The position numbers were made by a program, and so were the translations under genes. A model generated the notes under the pieces. It was not told the DNA's origin. It did not search any database and worked only from the letters and a program-made list of their open reading frames with translations. A stretch of DNA of 64,000 nt from Rhizobium sp. BK399. GTDB lineage: Bacteria; Pseudomonadota; Alphaproteobacteria; Rhizobiales; Rhizobiaceae. Positions 1-8,038 of the stretch are shown here, one piece after another (position 1 is the first letter of the stretch; the number at the start of each line of letters is the position of its first letter). The stretch spans positions 992,001 through 1,056,000 of the forward strand of contig NZ_JACIAH010000001.1 of NCBI RefSeq assembly GCF_014194695.1, in the 5' to 3' direction.

Positions 1-264
1 CAGGGTGACGCCGAAATGCCTGGCGTAGTAATCAGAGAGCGCCTGACGCAGCTCGGGAATGCCACGCTGATAGGTATAGAAGGTCTCGCCGCCGGAAAGC
101 GCATCCATCGCCGCTTTGTTGATGAACTCGGGCGTCGGCAAATCCCCCTCGCCGACCCAAAGCGGCAGCAGGCCATCACGGCCACGGGCATAGTTGACGA
201 CTTCGACGATCCCGCTTTCGGGCGCCAGGACGGCGCGCGGGCTAAGGCTGCTCACAATCGACAT
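1..264 (-). CDS. PLP-dependent aminotransferase, N-terminal part (cut by window edge)
   Basis: The reverse strand reads MSIVSSLSPRAVLAPESG and continues through LPLWVGEGDLPTPEFI to TYQRGIPELRQALSDYY, the usual opening of class I/II fold-type I aminotransferases (aspartate/aromatic aminotransferase group). The GEGDLPTP stretch is the family's substrate-side loop, and TFYTYQRGIPELRQAL is the segment before the PLP-binding half. Only 88 codons are inside the window; the catalytic lysine lies beyond the left edge, so substrate cannot be judged. The start is the ATG at 264. The frame is open to base 1. It reads away from mscL, with 124 bp between this start and the mscL stop. Confidence 0.85.
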   Translation of the reverse strand, partial: MSIVSSLSPRAVLAPESGIVEVVNYARGRDGLLPLWVGEGDLPTPEFINKAAMDALSGGETFYTYQRGIPELRQALSDYYARHFGVTL

Positions 265-388
265 GCATCACTCCGGTTTGCGCCTACTTAAAGCAAAAGC
301 GGCGGCAAATCCCATGACAATCGGTGATGCAATATCGTTTTTCGTGATGGATGGACGAGCCCGGCCTTCGTCGGCGGGCTCAAGGCCA

Positions 389-829
389 TCAGGCCGGGCG
401 TTTGGCCAGCAGGTCGCGGATTTCAGTCAGAAGCGCGACATCGGCCGGTGGCGGAGCGTCCTCTTCCTTGGCCTGCTTGAGCTTCAGCTGCTTGTCCACC
501 TGCTTCTGCAGCGTATTCACGCCCTTGACCATCAGGAAGATAATCCAGGCGAGAATGAGGAAGTTGATCATGACCGTGATGAAGCTGCCATAGGCAAGAA
601 CCGCACCCTGCTGGCGTGCGGCGGCCAGAGTCGGCGCATTGACGTTGGACGACAGACCGATGAAGTAGTTCGAGAAATCGAAGCCCCCGAAGAGAGCCCC
701 GACGATCGGCATGATGACGTCGTCCACCAACGACTTGACGATACCGCCGAACGCACCGCCGATGATGACACCGACTGCAAGGTCCATGACATTGCCGCGG
801 GCGATAAATGCTTTGAACTCGTTGAGCAT
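389..829 (-). CDS. mscL: Large-conductance mechanosensitive channel MscL
   Basis: A 146-residue protein that opens a wide non-selective pore in the inner membrane under hypo-osmotic tension. It starts [28 protein letters not shown], the amphipathic N-terminal helix and glycine-rich first membrane helix of MscL. A periplasmic loop (about residues 45-75) follows, then a second hydrophobic helix ([19 protein letters not shown]) and a charged cytoplasmic helix rich in Lys and Glu. The length is close to the usual 135-150 residues. The frame extends 26 codons further upstream, but the start at 829 is preceded by GAGGGAGA and matches the family start. Monocistronic by position. Confidence 0.96.
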   Translation of the reverse strand: MLNEFKAFIARGNVMDLAVGVIIGGAFGGIVKSLVDDVIMPIVGALFGGFDFSNYFIGLSSNVNAPTLAAARQQGAVLAYGSFITVMINFLILAWIIFLMVKGVNTLQKQVDKQLKLKQAKEEDAPPPADVALLTEIRDLLAKRPA

Positions 830-1046
830 CCGATCCGTCTCCCTCTGATGCAGTTTCACTGACAGGTCATTGTTTTCATTAGCTACATCTTCGATGCAAT
901 TATTCAATCGCTAATTACAGAATATCGGCTGGGGTGAGCGGCCTTTGACTTAATGCCTAGATGCCCCCTGATGTTCAAAGGTGGGGAATTGCCGTAGTCT
1001 CGAAGCATCCGGGAGAGCCGGCGCGTGGTGCGCTGGCGGAGGTTCG

Positions 1047-4000
1047 ATGCTGCCAGGTTGGGTCATACTCGCATCTGCATTCGGCTATCTGCTGCTGCTC
1101 TTTGCCGTGGCAAGCCATGGCGATCGCAAGCGGCGGATGTTCGGCACGCCGCCAGGCGGGCGGCCGGTCGTCTATGCACTCAGCCTTGCGATCTATTGCA
1201 CATCCTGGACTTACTTCGGCAGCGTCGGACAGGCATCGCAGCGCGGGCTGGAGTTCCTGGGGATTTATATCGGACCGGTCCTGATGTTCACGCTCGGCAT
1301 GCCGCTGCTGCGCCGGATCATCGAGCTCGCCAAGGCGGAAAAGCTGACATCCGTCGCCGACTTCATTTCTGCGCGCTATGGCAAGAATTCCACGGTCGCG
1401 ACCATCGTTGCGCTGATCTCGCTGGTCGGCGCCATCCCCTATATCGCGCTGCAGCTCAAATCGGTGTCCACCACCGTAACGGCGATGCTCGATCCGTCGG
1501 ACTACGGCATCGGCAGCGGCAATCTCTACTTCCTTGACCTGCCGCTGCTGGTCACTCTGGTCCTCGCCTGCTTCGCGATCATGTTCGGCACGCGCCACAC
1601 CGATGCAACCGAACACCAGGACGGGCTGATCCTCGCCATTGCCATGGAGTCGGTCGTCAAGCTGTTCGCCTTCCTGACGGCCGGCGTCTGCGTGATCTGG
1701 TTCCTATTCGACGGCCCGTCCGACCTCTGGCAGAGGGCCGCCGAAAACCAGCTGGTGCTCTCGGCTCTCCACTATCAGACGCCGCTCAGCCGCTGGATCA
1801 CCCTCATTCTGCTGTCGGCCTTCGCCATCATTATGTTGCCGCGACAATTCCACGTCACGGTTGTCGAGAACAGGACGGCGCGGGAGCTCCGGCTCGCGGG
1901 ATTGTTGTTCCCGCTATACCTCATCGTCATCAATCTCTTCGTGCTGCCGGTAGCGATCGGCGGCCTGCTAACCTTCGGCGGTGGGGGCAATGCGGATCTT
2001 TATGTGCTCTCGCTGCCGCTTGCCGGGCAGATGCCTGTTGTCTCGCTGATCACCTTTATCGGCGGGTTTTCGGCAGCAACGGCCATGGTGATCGTCGCAT
2101 CGGTGGCGCTGTCGATCATGGTGTCCAACGACATCATCATGCCGATCTTCCTGCACCGGAAGCTGACCGACCGTACCGGACAGCGCAACGACTTCGCCAA
2201 AACCCTGCTCAACGTCAGGCGCAGTGCGATCTTCGCCGTGCTTTTACTCGGATACGCCTATTATCGATCGACCGACAGCACGACCGGGCTTGCCTCGATC
2301 GGCTTGCTCTCCTTTGCCGCCATCGCCCAGATGGCGCCTTCGCTCTTCGGCGGCCTCTTATGGCGGCGGGCCAACGCGCGCGGCGCCATCCTGGGGCTGA
2401 CCTCCGGCTTCGTGATCTGGATCTACCTGCTGTTCCTCCCATCACTTGGCGGACCGGACTACTCTTCCGTCGCAAGGGCGGTCCTTGGATTCCTGTTTCC
2501 GGGCACGACGGTTTTCAGCGGGCCCGACGCCGACCCGCTGGTCAATGCCACGGTCATGAGCCTGCTCGTCAACACGGCCTTCTTCATCATCGGTTCGGTG
2601 ACCCGCAATGCGCGACCGCTCGAACGCATCCAGGCCGGCATCTTCGTCAAGCGGCAGTCGCGCTCGCAGTTTGCGACGCGCGGCTGGAAAACTCGCATCA
2701 GCATCGCCGACCTGAAGGCGACAATCTCGCGCTACCTCGGTGAGGAGCGCATGGAACGGTCGTTCCAGACCTATCAGCAGAATTCGGGCCGCAAGCTGGA
2801 GGACGATCAGCCGGCGGACATGGCGCTCATTCACTTCACCGAGCAGCTGCTCGGCAGCGCCATCGGATCCTCCTCCGCCCGGCTCGTTCTGTCGCTGATC
2901 CTTCAGAAGATGGAGGACGCCTCCGCCGATACGGCCTGGCTGCTCGACCAGGCAAGCGAGGCGCTGCAATATAACCAGGACATGCTGCAGACAGCGCTTT
3001 CGCAGATGGACCAGGGCATCGCGGTCTTCGACAGCTCGAACAACCTGACGATCTGGAACCGACGCTTCCGACAACTGCTCGATCTGCCCGAAAACGCCGG
3101 ACAAGTCGGCTTCCCGCTGGCTGACATCGTGGCGATCCTCAGCCAGCGCGGCGATATTCCAGCCGGCGACGTGCACCACACCGTCCGTCACTTCCTGACG
3201 CTGGACAAGCCCTTCGCGCTGGTGCTCGGCGGCGGCGAGCGGATCATCGAAGTGCGCTCGAACGCAATGCCGGACAAAGGTATCGTGGCGACCTTTACCG
3301 ATATCACCCAACGCGTTGCAGCCGACCGGGCGCTGAAGCAGGCGAACGAAACGCTGGAACAGCGCGTTGCCGAACGAACCGCCGAGCTCACTCGCGTCAA
3401 CCACGAACTCGGCGAGGCAAGGGCAGCGGCGGATGAAGCCAATCTCGGCAAGACGCGCTTCTTTGCCGCCGCCGGCCACGACATCCTGCAGCCGCTCAAT
3501 GCCGCCAGGCTCTACTCATCGGCGCTGGTCGAGCGCATGGGCCAGTCCGACAGCAGCGCCATCGTTCGCAACATCGATTCCGCGCTGGAATCGGTAGAGA
3601 CCATCCTTGGAGCCGTGCTGGATATTTCGCGGCTCGATACCGGAGCCATGCGGCCACGGCTAGCCTCGGTGCCGCTTTCCGATCTACTGGAGCGGATTCA
3701 GACCGACTTCGCGCCGATCGCCCGCGAAAAGAAGCTGAAACTGGTGGTGATGCCAACCACGCTCAGGGTCCGTTCCGATCCGAACCTGCTGCGCCGCCTG
3801 GTGCAGAACCTCGTTTCCAACGCGATCAAGTACACAGTCGACGGAAAGGTGCTGGTCGGCGCGCGGCGGCGCGGAAACCAGGTGGTGATCCAGGTGATGG
3901 ATTCGGGGATCGGCATCCCGCCGTCGAAGTTCCGGACGGTCTTCAAGGAGTTCGCTCGGCTCGACGAGGGTGCCAAGACGGCCTCTGGACTGGGCCTCGG

Positions 4001-4550
4001 CCTGTCGATCGTCGACCGCATCGCGCGCGTTCTCAATCACCCGGTGGAACTGCATTCGACGCACGGCAAGGGCACGGACTTCCGCATCGTCATGCCGCGC
4101 GAGACGTCCAGGCTGGTCGAATCGGTTGGCGCCGTGCAGCCGGTCGAGCATTCGGCGCAGAGCCTCAAGGGACTGAAGGTCCTCTGCGTCGACAATGAGC
4201 CGCACATCCTGGAAGGCATGCAGCTCCTCATCAGCGGCTGGGGTTGCGAGGTCCAGTGCGTCGATTCGCTAAGCGCCATCAGCGGGCTCGGTGCCCGTCA
4301 GCCGCCTCCGGACCTGGTTATTGCCGACTACCACCTTGGCGACGGCACAGGCGTTGCCGCCATTCTGACGCTGAGGGAACGGTTCGCCGCCTTCATCCCG
4401 GCGCTGATCGTCACGGCGGATCGGACGCCGGAGGTCCGCGCCGAAGCGGAGCGACACGGAATCGGCATCCAACACAAGCCGGTACGCCCGGCGGCGCTCA
4501 GGGCCCACATTACGCAGATTTCGGCGCACAAACGCGCGGCAGCCGAGTGA
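1047..4550 (+). CDS. Hybrid sensor histidine kinase fused to a sodium/solute symporter-like domain
   Basis: A 1167-residue inner-membrane sensor. Residues 1 to about 530 form a 13-helix sodium:solute symporter (SSSF/SLC5) module with typical segments (LAIYCTSWTYFGSVG near residue 50). After a linker come a PAS-like domain (about 650-770), a coiled coil (LKQANETLEQRVAERTAEL), a HisKA domain with H-box GHDILQPLN (His811), a HATPase domain with N-box LVQNLVSNAIKYT, and G-boxes DSGIGIP and GLGLGLSIV. A C-terminal receiver has phosphoacceptor Asp1094 in VIADYHLGDG. This is the CbrA-type architecture of Pseudomonas plus a receiver. The ATG at 1047 is chosen because GGAGG precedes it and it begins with the first membrane helix. 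The ligand is unknown. It is convergent with the TetR gene. Confidence 0.93.
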   Translation: MLPGWVILASAFGYLLLLFAVASHGDRKRRMFGTPPGGRPVVYALSLAIYCTSWTYFGSVGQASQRGLEFLGIYIGPVLMFTLGMPLLRRIIELAKAEKLTSVADFISARYGKNSTVATIVALISLVGAIPYIALQLKSVSTTVTAMLDPSDYGIGSGNLYFLDLPLLVTLVLACFAIMFGTRHTDATEHQDGLILAIAMESVVKLFAFLTAGVCVIWFLFDGPSDLWQRAAENQLVLSALHYQTPLSRWITLILLSAFAIIMLPRQFHVTVVENRTARELRLAGLLFPLYLIVINLFVLPVAIGGLLTFGGGGNADLYVLSLPLAGQMPVVSLITFIGGFSAATAMVIVASVALSIMVSNDIIMPIFLHRKLTDRTGQRNDFAKTLLNVRRSAIFAVLLLGYAYYRSTDSTTGLASIGLLSFAAIAQMAPSLFGGLLWRRANARGAILGLTSGFVIWIYLLFLPSLGGPDYSSVARAVLGFLFPGTTVFSGPDADPLVNATVMSLLVNTAFFIIGSVTRNARPLERIQAGIFVKRQSRSQFATRGWKTRISIADLKATISRYLGEERMERSFQTYQQNSGRKLEDDQPADMALIHFTEQLLGSAIGSSSARLVLSLILQKMEDASADTAWLLDQASEALQYNQDMLQTALSQMDQGIAVFDSSNNLTIWNRRFRQLLDLPENAGQVGFPLADIVAILSQRGDIPAGDVHHTVRHFLTLDKPFALVLGGGERIIEVRSNAMPDKGIVATFTDITQRVAADRALKQANETLEQRVAERTAELTRVNHELGEARAAADEANLGKTRFFAAAGHDILQPLNAARLYSSALVERMGQSDSSAIVRNIDSALESVETILGAVLDISRLDTGAMRPRLASVPLSDLLERIQTDFAPIAREKKLKLVVMPTTLRVRSDPNLLRRLVQNLVSNAIKYTVDGKVLVGARRRGNQVVIQVMDSGIGIPPSKFRTVFKEFARLDEGAKTASGLGLGLSIVDRIARVLNHPVELHSTHGKGTDFRIVMPRETSRLVESVGAVQPVEHSAQSLKGLKVLCVDNEPHILEGMQLLISGWGCEVQCVDSLSAISGLGARQPPPDLVIADYHLGDGTGVAAILTLRERFAAFIPALIVTADRTPEVRAEAERHGIGIQHKPVRPAALRAHITQISAHKRAAAE

Positions 4551-4554
4551 GCGG

Positions 4555-5109
4555 CTAGGCCTTGGTCATTACCTCGGCCACAAGGCCACGCACGCGCTCC
4601 GCACTCGGCGCGTCGTCAAACAGAATGCGGTAGACGATAGGTGCAACGACCTGATCCATGACGGCATCGACAGTCGGAAAGCTTTCGCCACGGGCAAGCG
4701 CCCGGTTGCTCAGCAGCTGCATCTGTTCACGCGTGAAGGCAGAGCACTGGCAGGCGTTGGCGTTGTCTTGCGCGGCGAGCACGTCACGGATCATCTCGCG
4801 TCCGATGCCCGAGGACATTTCTTCGGCATATTGCTCCGCCCAGGCTTGAAGATCCCCGCGACCGCTGCCGGTGTCGATTGGCTGCATGTCGGGGCGCAGG
4901 CGCTCGACAGCGACATCCGCCAGCAGTTCCTGCAGATCGCCCCAGCGACGGTAAATCGTTGAGGGCGTGACACCAGCCCTTGCGGCGATCAGCGGGATCG
5001 TGACATCCGCCCGGTCCATATCGGCAAGCAGCGCGCGCACCGCTTGATGCACGGACGCCTGCACTCGGGCACTGCGGCCACCGGGGCGGAGATTTTCCTT
5101 AGCTGCCAT
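4555..5109 (-). CDS. TetR/AcrR family transcriptional regulator
   Basis: A 184-residue TetR-type repressor. Its N-terminal helix-turn-helix is seen in SVHQAVRALLADMDRADVTIPLIAARAGVTPSTIYRRWG, with the YRRWG recognition-helix end typical of the family; the C-terminal half is the variable ligand-binding and dimer domain (TetR_C type). It is divergent from the MFS transporter at 5241 across 131 bp holding repeated AACGC/GCGTT half-sites, so it probably represses the pump and itself. The frame continues 19 codons upstream to 5166, but MAAKENLRPGG at 5109 is preceded by an AGGA-type site while the longer start has none. The inducer is unknown. Confidence 0.9.
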   Translation of the reverse strand: MAAKENLRPGGRSARVQASVHQAVRALLADMDRADVTIPLIAARAGVTPSTIYRRWGDLQELLADVAVERLRPDMQPIDTGSGRGDLQAWAEQYAEEMSSGIGREMIRDVLAAQDNANACQCSAFTREQMQLLSNRALARGESFPTVDAVMDQVVAPIVYRILFDDAPSAERVRGLVAEVMTKA

Positions 5110-5165
5110 ATTCTTAAGTCCTGTCTTCCTGCCCGGCGCATGGTTCAAAATCTTTGACCGATCCA

Positions 5166-5216
5166 TTAACGCAAATTATTTGCTTTTAGCGTTGAGTCGA
5201 CCTAAATGGCTAACGC
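5166..5216. promoter_or_regulatory. Candidate TetR operator region (repeated AACGC/GCGTT half-sites)
   Basis: In the divergent TetR-MFS spacer three half-sites recur: TTAACGC at 5166, TTAGCGTT near 5186-5193 and CTAACGC near 5210. Two inverted pairs share the central site. The spacer is also AT-rich compared with flanking genes. TetR regulators usually bind such spacers; the exact footprint is inference. Confidence 0.4.
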
Positions 5217-5240
5217 ATCGAATTAGCTTTAAGAGGCTAT

Positions 5241-6446
5241 ATGTTCCGCGCCGCCAATTCCACAGAGACCTCGCGCAATCCGATCCGCTTCCACGCGATT
5301 ACGCTGGCAACCTTCTTCGGCGCATCGGCCGCGCCGACGCCGCTTTACCGGATCTATCAGGAAAATCTTGCCCTCTCGCCGGTGCTGATCACCGTCATTT
5401 TCGCGGTCTATGCATTCGCGCTCCTCGCAGCATTGCTGATCGCCGGCTCGATCTCCGATCACCTCGGTCGCAAGCCGGTGATCTTCACGGCGCTCATTCT
5501 GGAGATCATCGCCATGGGGCTGTTCGTTGTGGCAAGCGGTCCCGGCTGGCTGGTTGCCGCGCGGATCGTCCAGGGACTGGCAACCGGCGTTGCCGGCGCG
5601 TCTATCGGCGCAGCCCTTGTCGATATCGACCGCGCCAAGGGCCAACTCGTCAACTCGATCGCGCCGCTTTCCGGCATGGCCGTCGGCGCCATCGGCACCA
5701 GCGCTCTGATCCAGTACGGACCGTTCCCGCTTCACCTCGTCTATGCGATCCTGCTCGCTGCTTTCGCAGGACAGGCCGCCGCGATCTGGGCGACCGGCGA
5801 AACCGGTGGTCGCCGGCCGGGTTTCTGGAACTCGCTGAAACCGACGATCTCAATTCCGCCGCAGGTGAAACGCCCGCTCGCCCTGGTGACGCCGATCAAC
5901 ATCGCCAACTGGACGCTTGGCGGGTTCTACCTCTCGCTGGTCCCCTCACTGGTTGCCAGCACAACCGGCAGCCGGGCGCCGCTCACGGGTGGCTCGATCG
6001 TGACCGCGTTGATGGTATCGGGCGCAGTGGCTGTCTATTGCAGGAGGAACAAGTCCGGCGCCGCCAATCTCGGCTTCGGCACAGCCGCGACCACACTTGG
6101 AATTTTGACCGTCGTCGCAGGCGTCCATCTCGGCAACGTCCCGCTGCTGCTTATCGGCACGCTCCTGACAGGCGCGGGCTTCGGCACAAATTTCCTCGGC
6201 TCAATCGGCACAATCATGCCACTTGCAAAGGCTGATGAGCGTGCCGGCCTCCTGTCCGCCTTCTATATCCAGAGCTACCTCGCCTTCAGCCTGCCGGCCA
6301 TCCTCGCCGGCTTCCTGACCAAATCGCTCGGCTACCAAATAACCGCCGACCTCTATGCAACGGCGATCATTCTCGTGAGCGGAGCCGGGCTGCTCGGTCT
6401 TCGCGCCGAGCGCGGCCGGGCTGCGAGAGTCCCGGCCTGCGGCTAG
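5241..6446 (+). CDS. MFS transporter, probable drug/metabolite efflux
   Basis: A 401-residue inner-membrane protein with about 12 hydrophobic helices. The MFS signature between helices 2 and 3 is visible as GSISDHLGRKPVI (about residues 72-84). The loop APTPLYRIYQENLALSPVLITVIFAVYAFALL after the first helix is the layout of proton-driven drug efflux pumps. It ends with an Arg/Ala-rich tail. The ATG at 5241 follows AAGAGG. The divergent TetR gene makes ligand-induced efflux the most likely role; the substrate cannot be read from sequence. It converges on the GFA-type gene, 13 bp away. Confidence 0.88.
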   Translation: MFRAANSTETSRNPIRFHAITLATFFGASAAPTPLYRIYQENLALSPVLITVIFAVYAFALLAALLIAGSISDHLGRKPVIFTALILEIIAMGLFVVASGPGWLVAARIVQGLATGVAGASIGAALVDIDRAKGQLVNSIAPLSGMAVGAIGTSALIQYGPFPLHLVYAILLAAFAGQAAAIWATGETGGRRPGFWNSLKPTISIPPQVKRPLALVTPINIANWTLGGFYLSLVPSLVASTTGSRAPLTGGSIVTALMVSGAVAVYCRRNKSGAANLGFGTAATTLGILTVVAGVHLGNVPLLLIGTLLTGAGFGTNFLGSIGTIMPLAKADERAGLLSAFYIQSYLAFSLPAILAGFLTKSLGYQITADLYATAIILVSGAGLLGLRAERGRAARVPACG

Positions 6447-6459
6447 AGCCTTTCAGCGT

Positions 6460-6864
6460 CTAGAGGTAACTCGTCACAGCGGGCTCGTTCCACCAGTTGT
6501 CGTGGCGCCCGTCCATGAAGCGGACGGGCAGTGCGGCAAGCTCTTCTGGTGATATGTCGTCGAGACAGGCAACGTTGATTGACACGTAGTCCCCGCCGAT
6601 CTCCTCGATATGGCCGTGTCCGTAGGCATGCAGGCCGCAGGTGGTGCAAAAGCGGTGATGGCCGCTCATCGTTGCGAACTGATAATCGCCAGCCGCCGTC
6701 TCTTCACATAGCAGACGGAAATCCTCGGGCTTAGCAATGGCCCCCCAATAACGCCGCTTGCCGCAGACCGAGCAATTGCAACGCCCGGTGCCAGCCTGCA
6801 GGTCAACATCGACCTCGTAGCGGATCGCGCCGCAATGGCAGCTGCCCGTGTAGGTCTTCTTCAT
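6460..6864 (-). CDS. GFA-type (glutathione-dependent formaldehyde-activating-like) zinc enzyme
   Basis: A 134-residue protein of the CENP-V/GFA family. It opens [18 protein letters not shown], then [15 protein letters not shown], and later [17 protein letters not shown]. These give the family's Cys sets (C-x-C, C-x2-C and C-x2-C) that hold two zinc ions. Family members act on or bind S-hydroxymethylglutathione-like adducts, but most are uncharacterised. The frame runs far upstream; the ATG at 6864 is chosen because GGAGGAATTCC sits just before it and the CHCG motif follows. It is divergent from a MarR regulator with two palindromes between, so it is probably the MarR target. Confidence 0.92.
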   Translation of the reverse strand: MKKTYTGSCHCGAIRYEVDVDLQAGTGRCNCSVCGKRRYWGAIAKPEDFRLLCEETAAGDYQFATMSGHHRFCTTCGLHAYGHGHIEEIGGDYVSINVACLDDISPEELAALPVRFMDGRHDNWWNEPAVTSYL

Positions 6865-6903
6865 GGAATTCCTCCTCCGGCCCTTTGCAAGAGCTCCCAA
6901 TAA

Positions 6904-6919
6904 TGACAATATGTTGTCA
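6904..6919. promoter_or_regulatory. Candidate MarR operator 1
   Basis: TGACAATATGTTGTCA has arms TGACAA and TTGTCA. It matches the second palindrome at 6941, whose centre is 36 bp away. It lies between the GFA start and the MarR gene. Confidence 0.6.
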
Positions 6920-7419
6920 TGATTGACGAGATAGCAAAGCGACAACATGTTGTCAAACGTAACCATTCGAAGCGGACGGTGGAAGGCGATGCGTTCTCGC
7001 TGTTTGCTATCACCGCATTGCGGCTTGCCGGTCGCCTGACCACCGCCGGCGATGAGTTGGCAAAGCCCGCCGGGCAGACGAGCGCTCGCTGGCAGGTACT
7101 CGCGGGGGCGCGAAACGGCACACATTCCGTCGCGCAGATCGCCCGGATGCTCGGGGTCGCCCGGCAGGGTGTGCAGCGGCTGGCGGACACGTTGGAGGAT
7201 GATGGGCTGATCAGCTACGTCGACAACCCGCAGCATCAGCGCGCCAAGCTCGTACAGCTGACGAAGGAGGGTGAAGCCCGCCTCGCCGCTATCGAAATAG
7301 CGCAAGCAGGTTGGGCCGACAGGCTCGGGCAGTCCTTCATCGCCACCGAGCTCGAGGCAGCCCGGCTCGTCATGGCCAGATTGATCGATACCCTCGACGC
7401 GGAGGCCGGCAAACCATAG
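6919..7419 (+). CDS. MarR family transcriptional regulator
   Basis: A winged-helix regulator of up to 166 residues. [41 protein letters not shown] is the dimerisation helix region and first winged-helix helix. [29 protein letters not shown] is the recognition helix, and [21 protein letters not shown] is the wing with its conserved Asp and Arg. The ATG at 6919 has no ribosome binding site and would put the second operator palindrome (6941-6954) inside the gene. A GTG at 6979 (146 residues, starting at VEGDAFSLF) is therefore a serious alternative. It probably represses itself and the divergent GFA-type gene. Confidence 0.88.
   Translation: MIDEIAKRQHVVKRNHSKRTVEGDAFSLFAITALRLAGRLTTAGDELAKPAGQTSARWQVLAGARNGTHSVAQIARMLGVARQGVQRLADTLEDDGLISYVDNPQHQRAKLVQLTKEGEARLAAIEIAQAGWADRLGQSFIATELEAARLVMARLIDTLDAEAGKP
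6941..6954. promoter_or_regulatory. Candidate MarR operator 2 (perfect palindrome)
   Basis: GACAACATGTTGTC is a perfect 14-bp palindrome and the consensus of operator 1. It falls inside the longest possible MarR reading frame but upstream of the GTG start at 6979. Confidence 0.6.
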
Positions 7420-7536
7420 GCAGACGATCGTCCAGTCGACCGATGCAAGCTGCCAGAAAAGAATCGCAACGAAGAAGACGCAAAGCAGGCGCCTGGCTCT
7501 ACCCCTTGGACCGGCGGCTCCCGCGACGGACTGCGA

Positions 7537-7752
7537 TCAGGTCTCTTGGGCAGCGAGCTGCCTGTCGGAATTCAAAGAGGCCGCATGCGCTTCAAGGATG
7601 GCGGCAGCAATGACTTTCTGAAGCTCGTAAACCAGTGTGCGCGACCGTTTGCGATCCAGATCTTGCGCCGCCTTCGCAAGATTCAACCCCTCGTTCAGGA
7701 CGATATGGTGAGCTCGCGTCAGCGCCCAACTCTCAATATCAAGACTAATCAT
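7537..7752 (-). CDS. Small hypothetical protein (71 aa)
   Basis: The 71-residue reading frame MISLDIESWALTRAHHIV to the stop at 7537 is predicted to be mainly helical (EGLNLAKAAQDLDRKRSRTLVYELQKVIAAAILEAHAAS), soluble and without cysteines. The ATG at 7752 is preceded by GGAG at a good distance, which favours it over a start 7 codons upstream. It stands alone between the MarR gene and podJ, behind an AT-rich stretch likely to hold its promoter. The KAAQDLDRKRSRTLVYELQKVI pattern faintly resembles a helix-turn-helix, but no family is recognised. It could be a chance frame. Confidence 0.55.
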   Translation of the reverse strand: MISLDIESWALTRAHHIVLNEGLNLAKAAQDLDRKRSRTLVYELQKVIAAAILEAHAASLNSDRQLAAQET

Positions 7753-8038
7753 TCGGAATCTCCGCCAAATCATTCAGCATCAAAGACATTCACCGAATCA
7801 CGATACGCAGAGCACTTACGCAGCAAGAAGAATCATAGTTGCAATATTTTGCAAATGGCATTTTTGGAACAACACGCGCCAAATGCGAAATTTATTCTTC
7901 TTGAGCTGCGATAGATACAACCGCCCGCCTCTGAGCCGCATGAACGGACTCCAAGCTTGCCCATAAATACTCGGCGAAGCTTGCACGGGCCTGCCCACGC
8001 GAGCAGGCGCGTCGCCCCAAGAGCCTGGCGCGCTGCCA

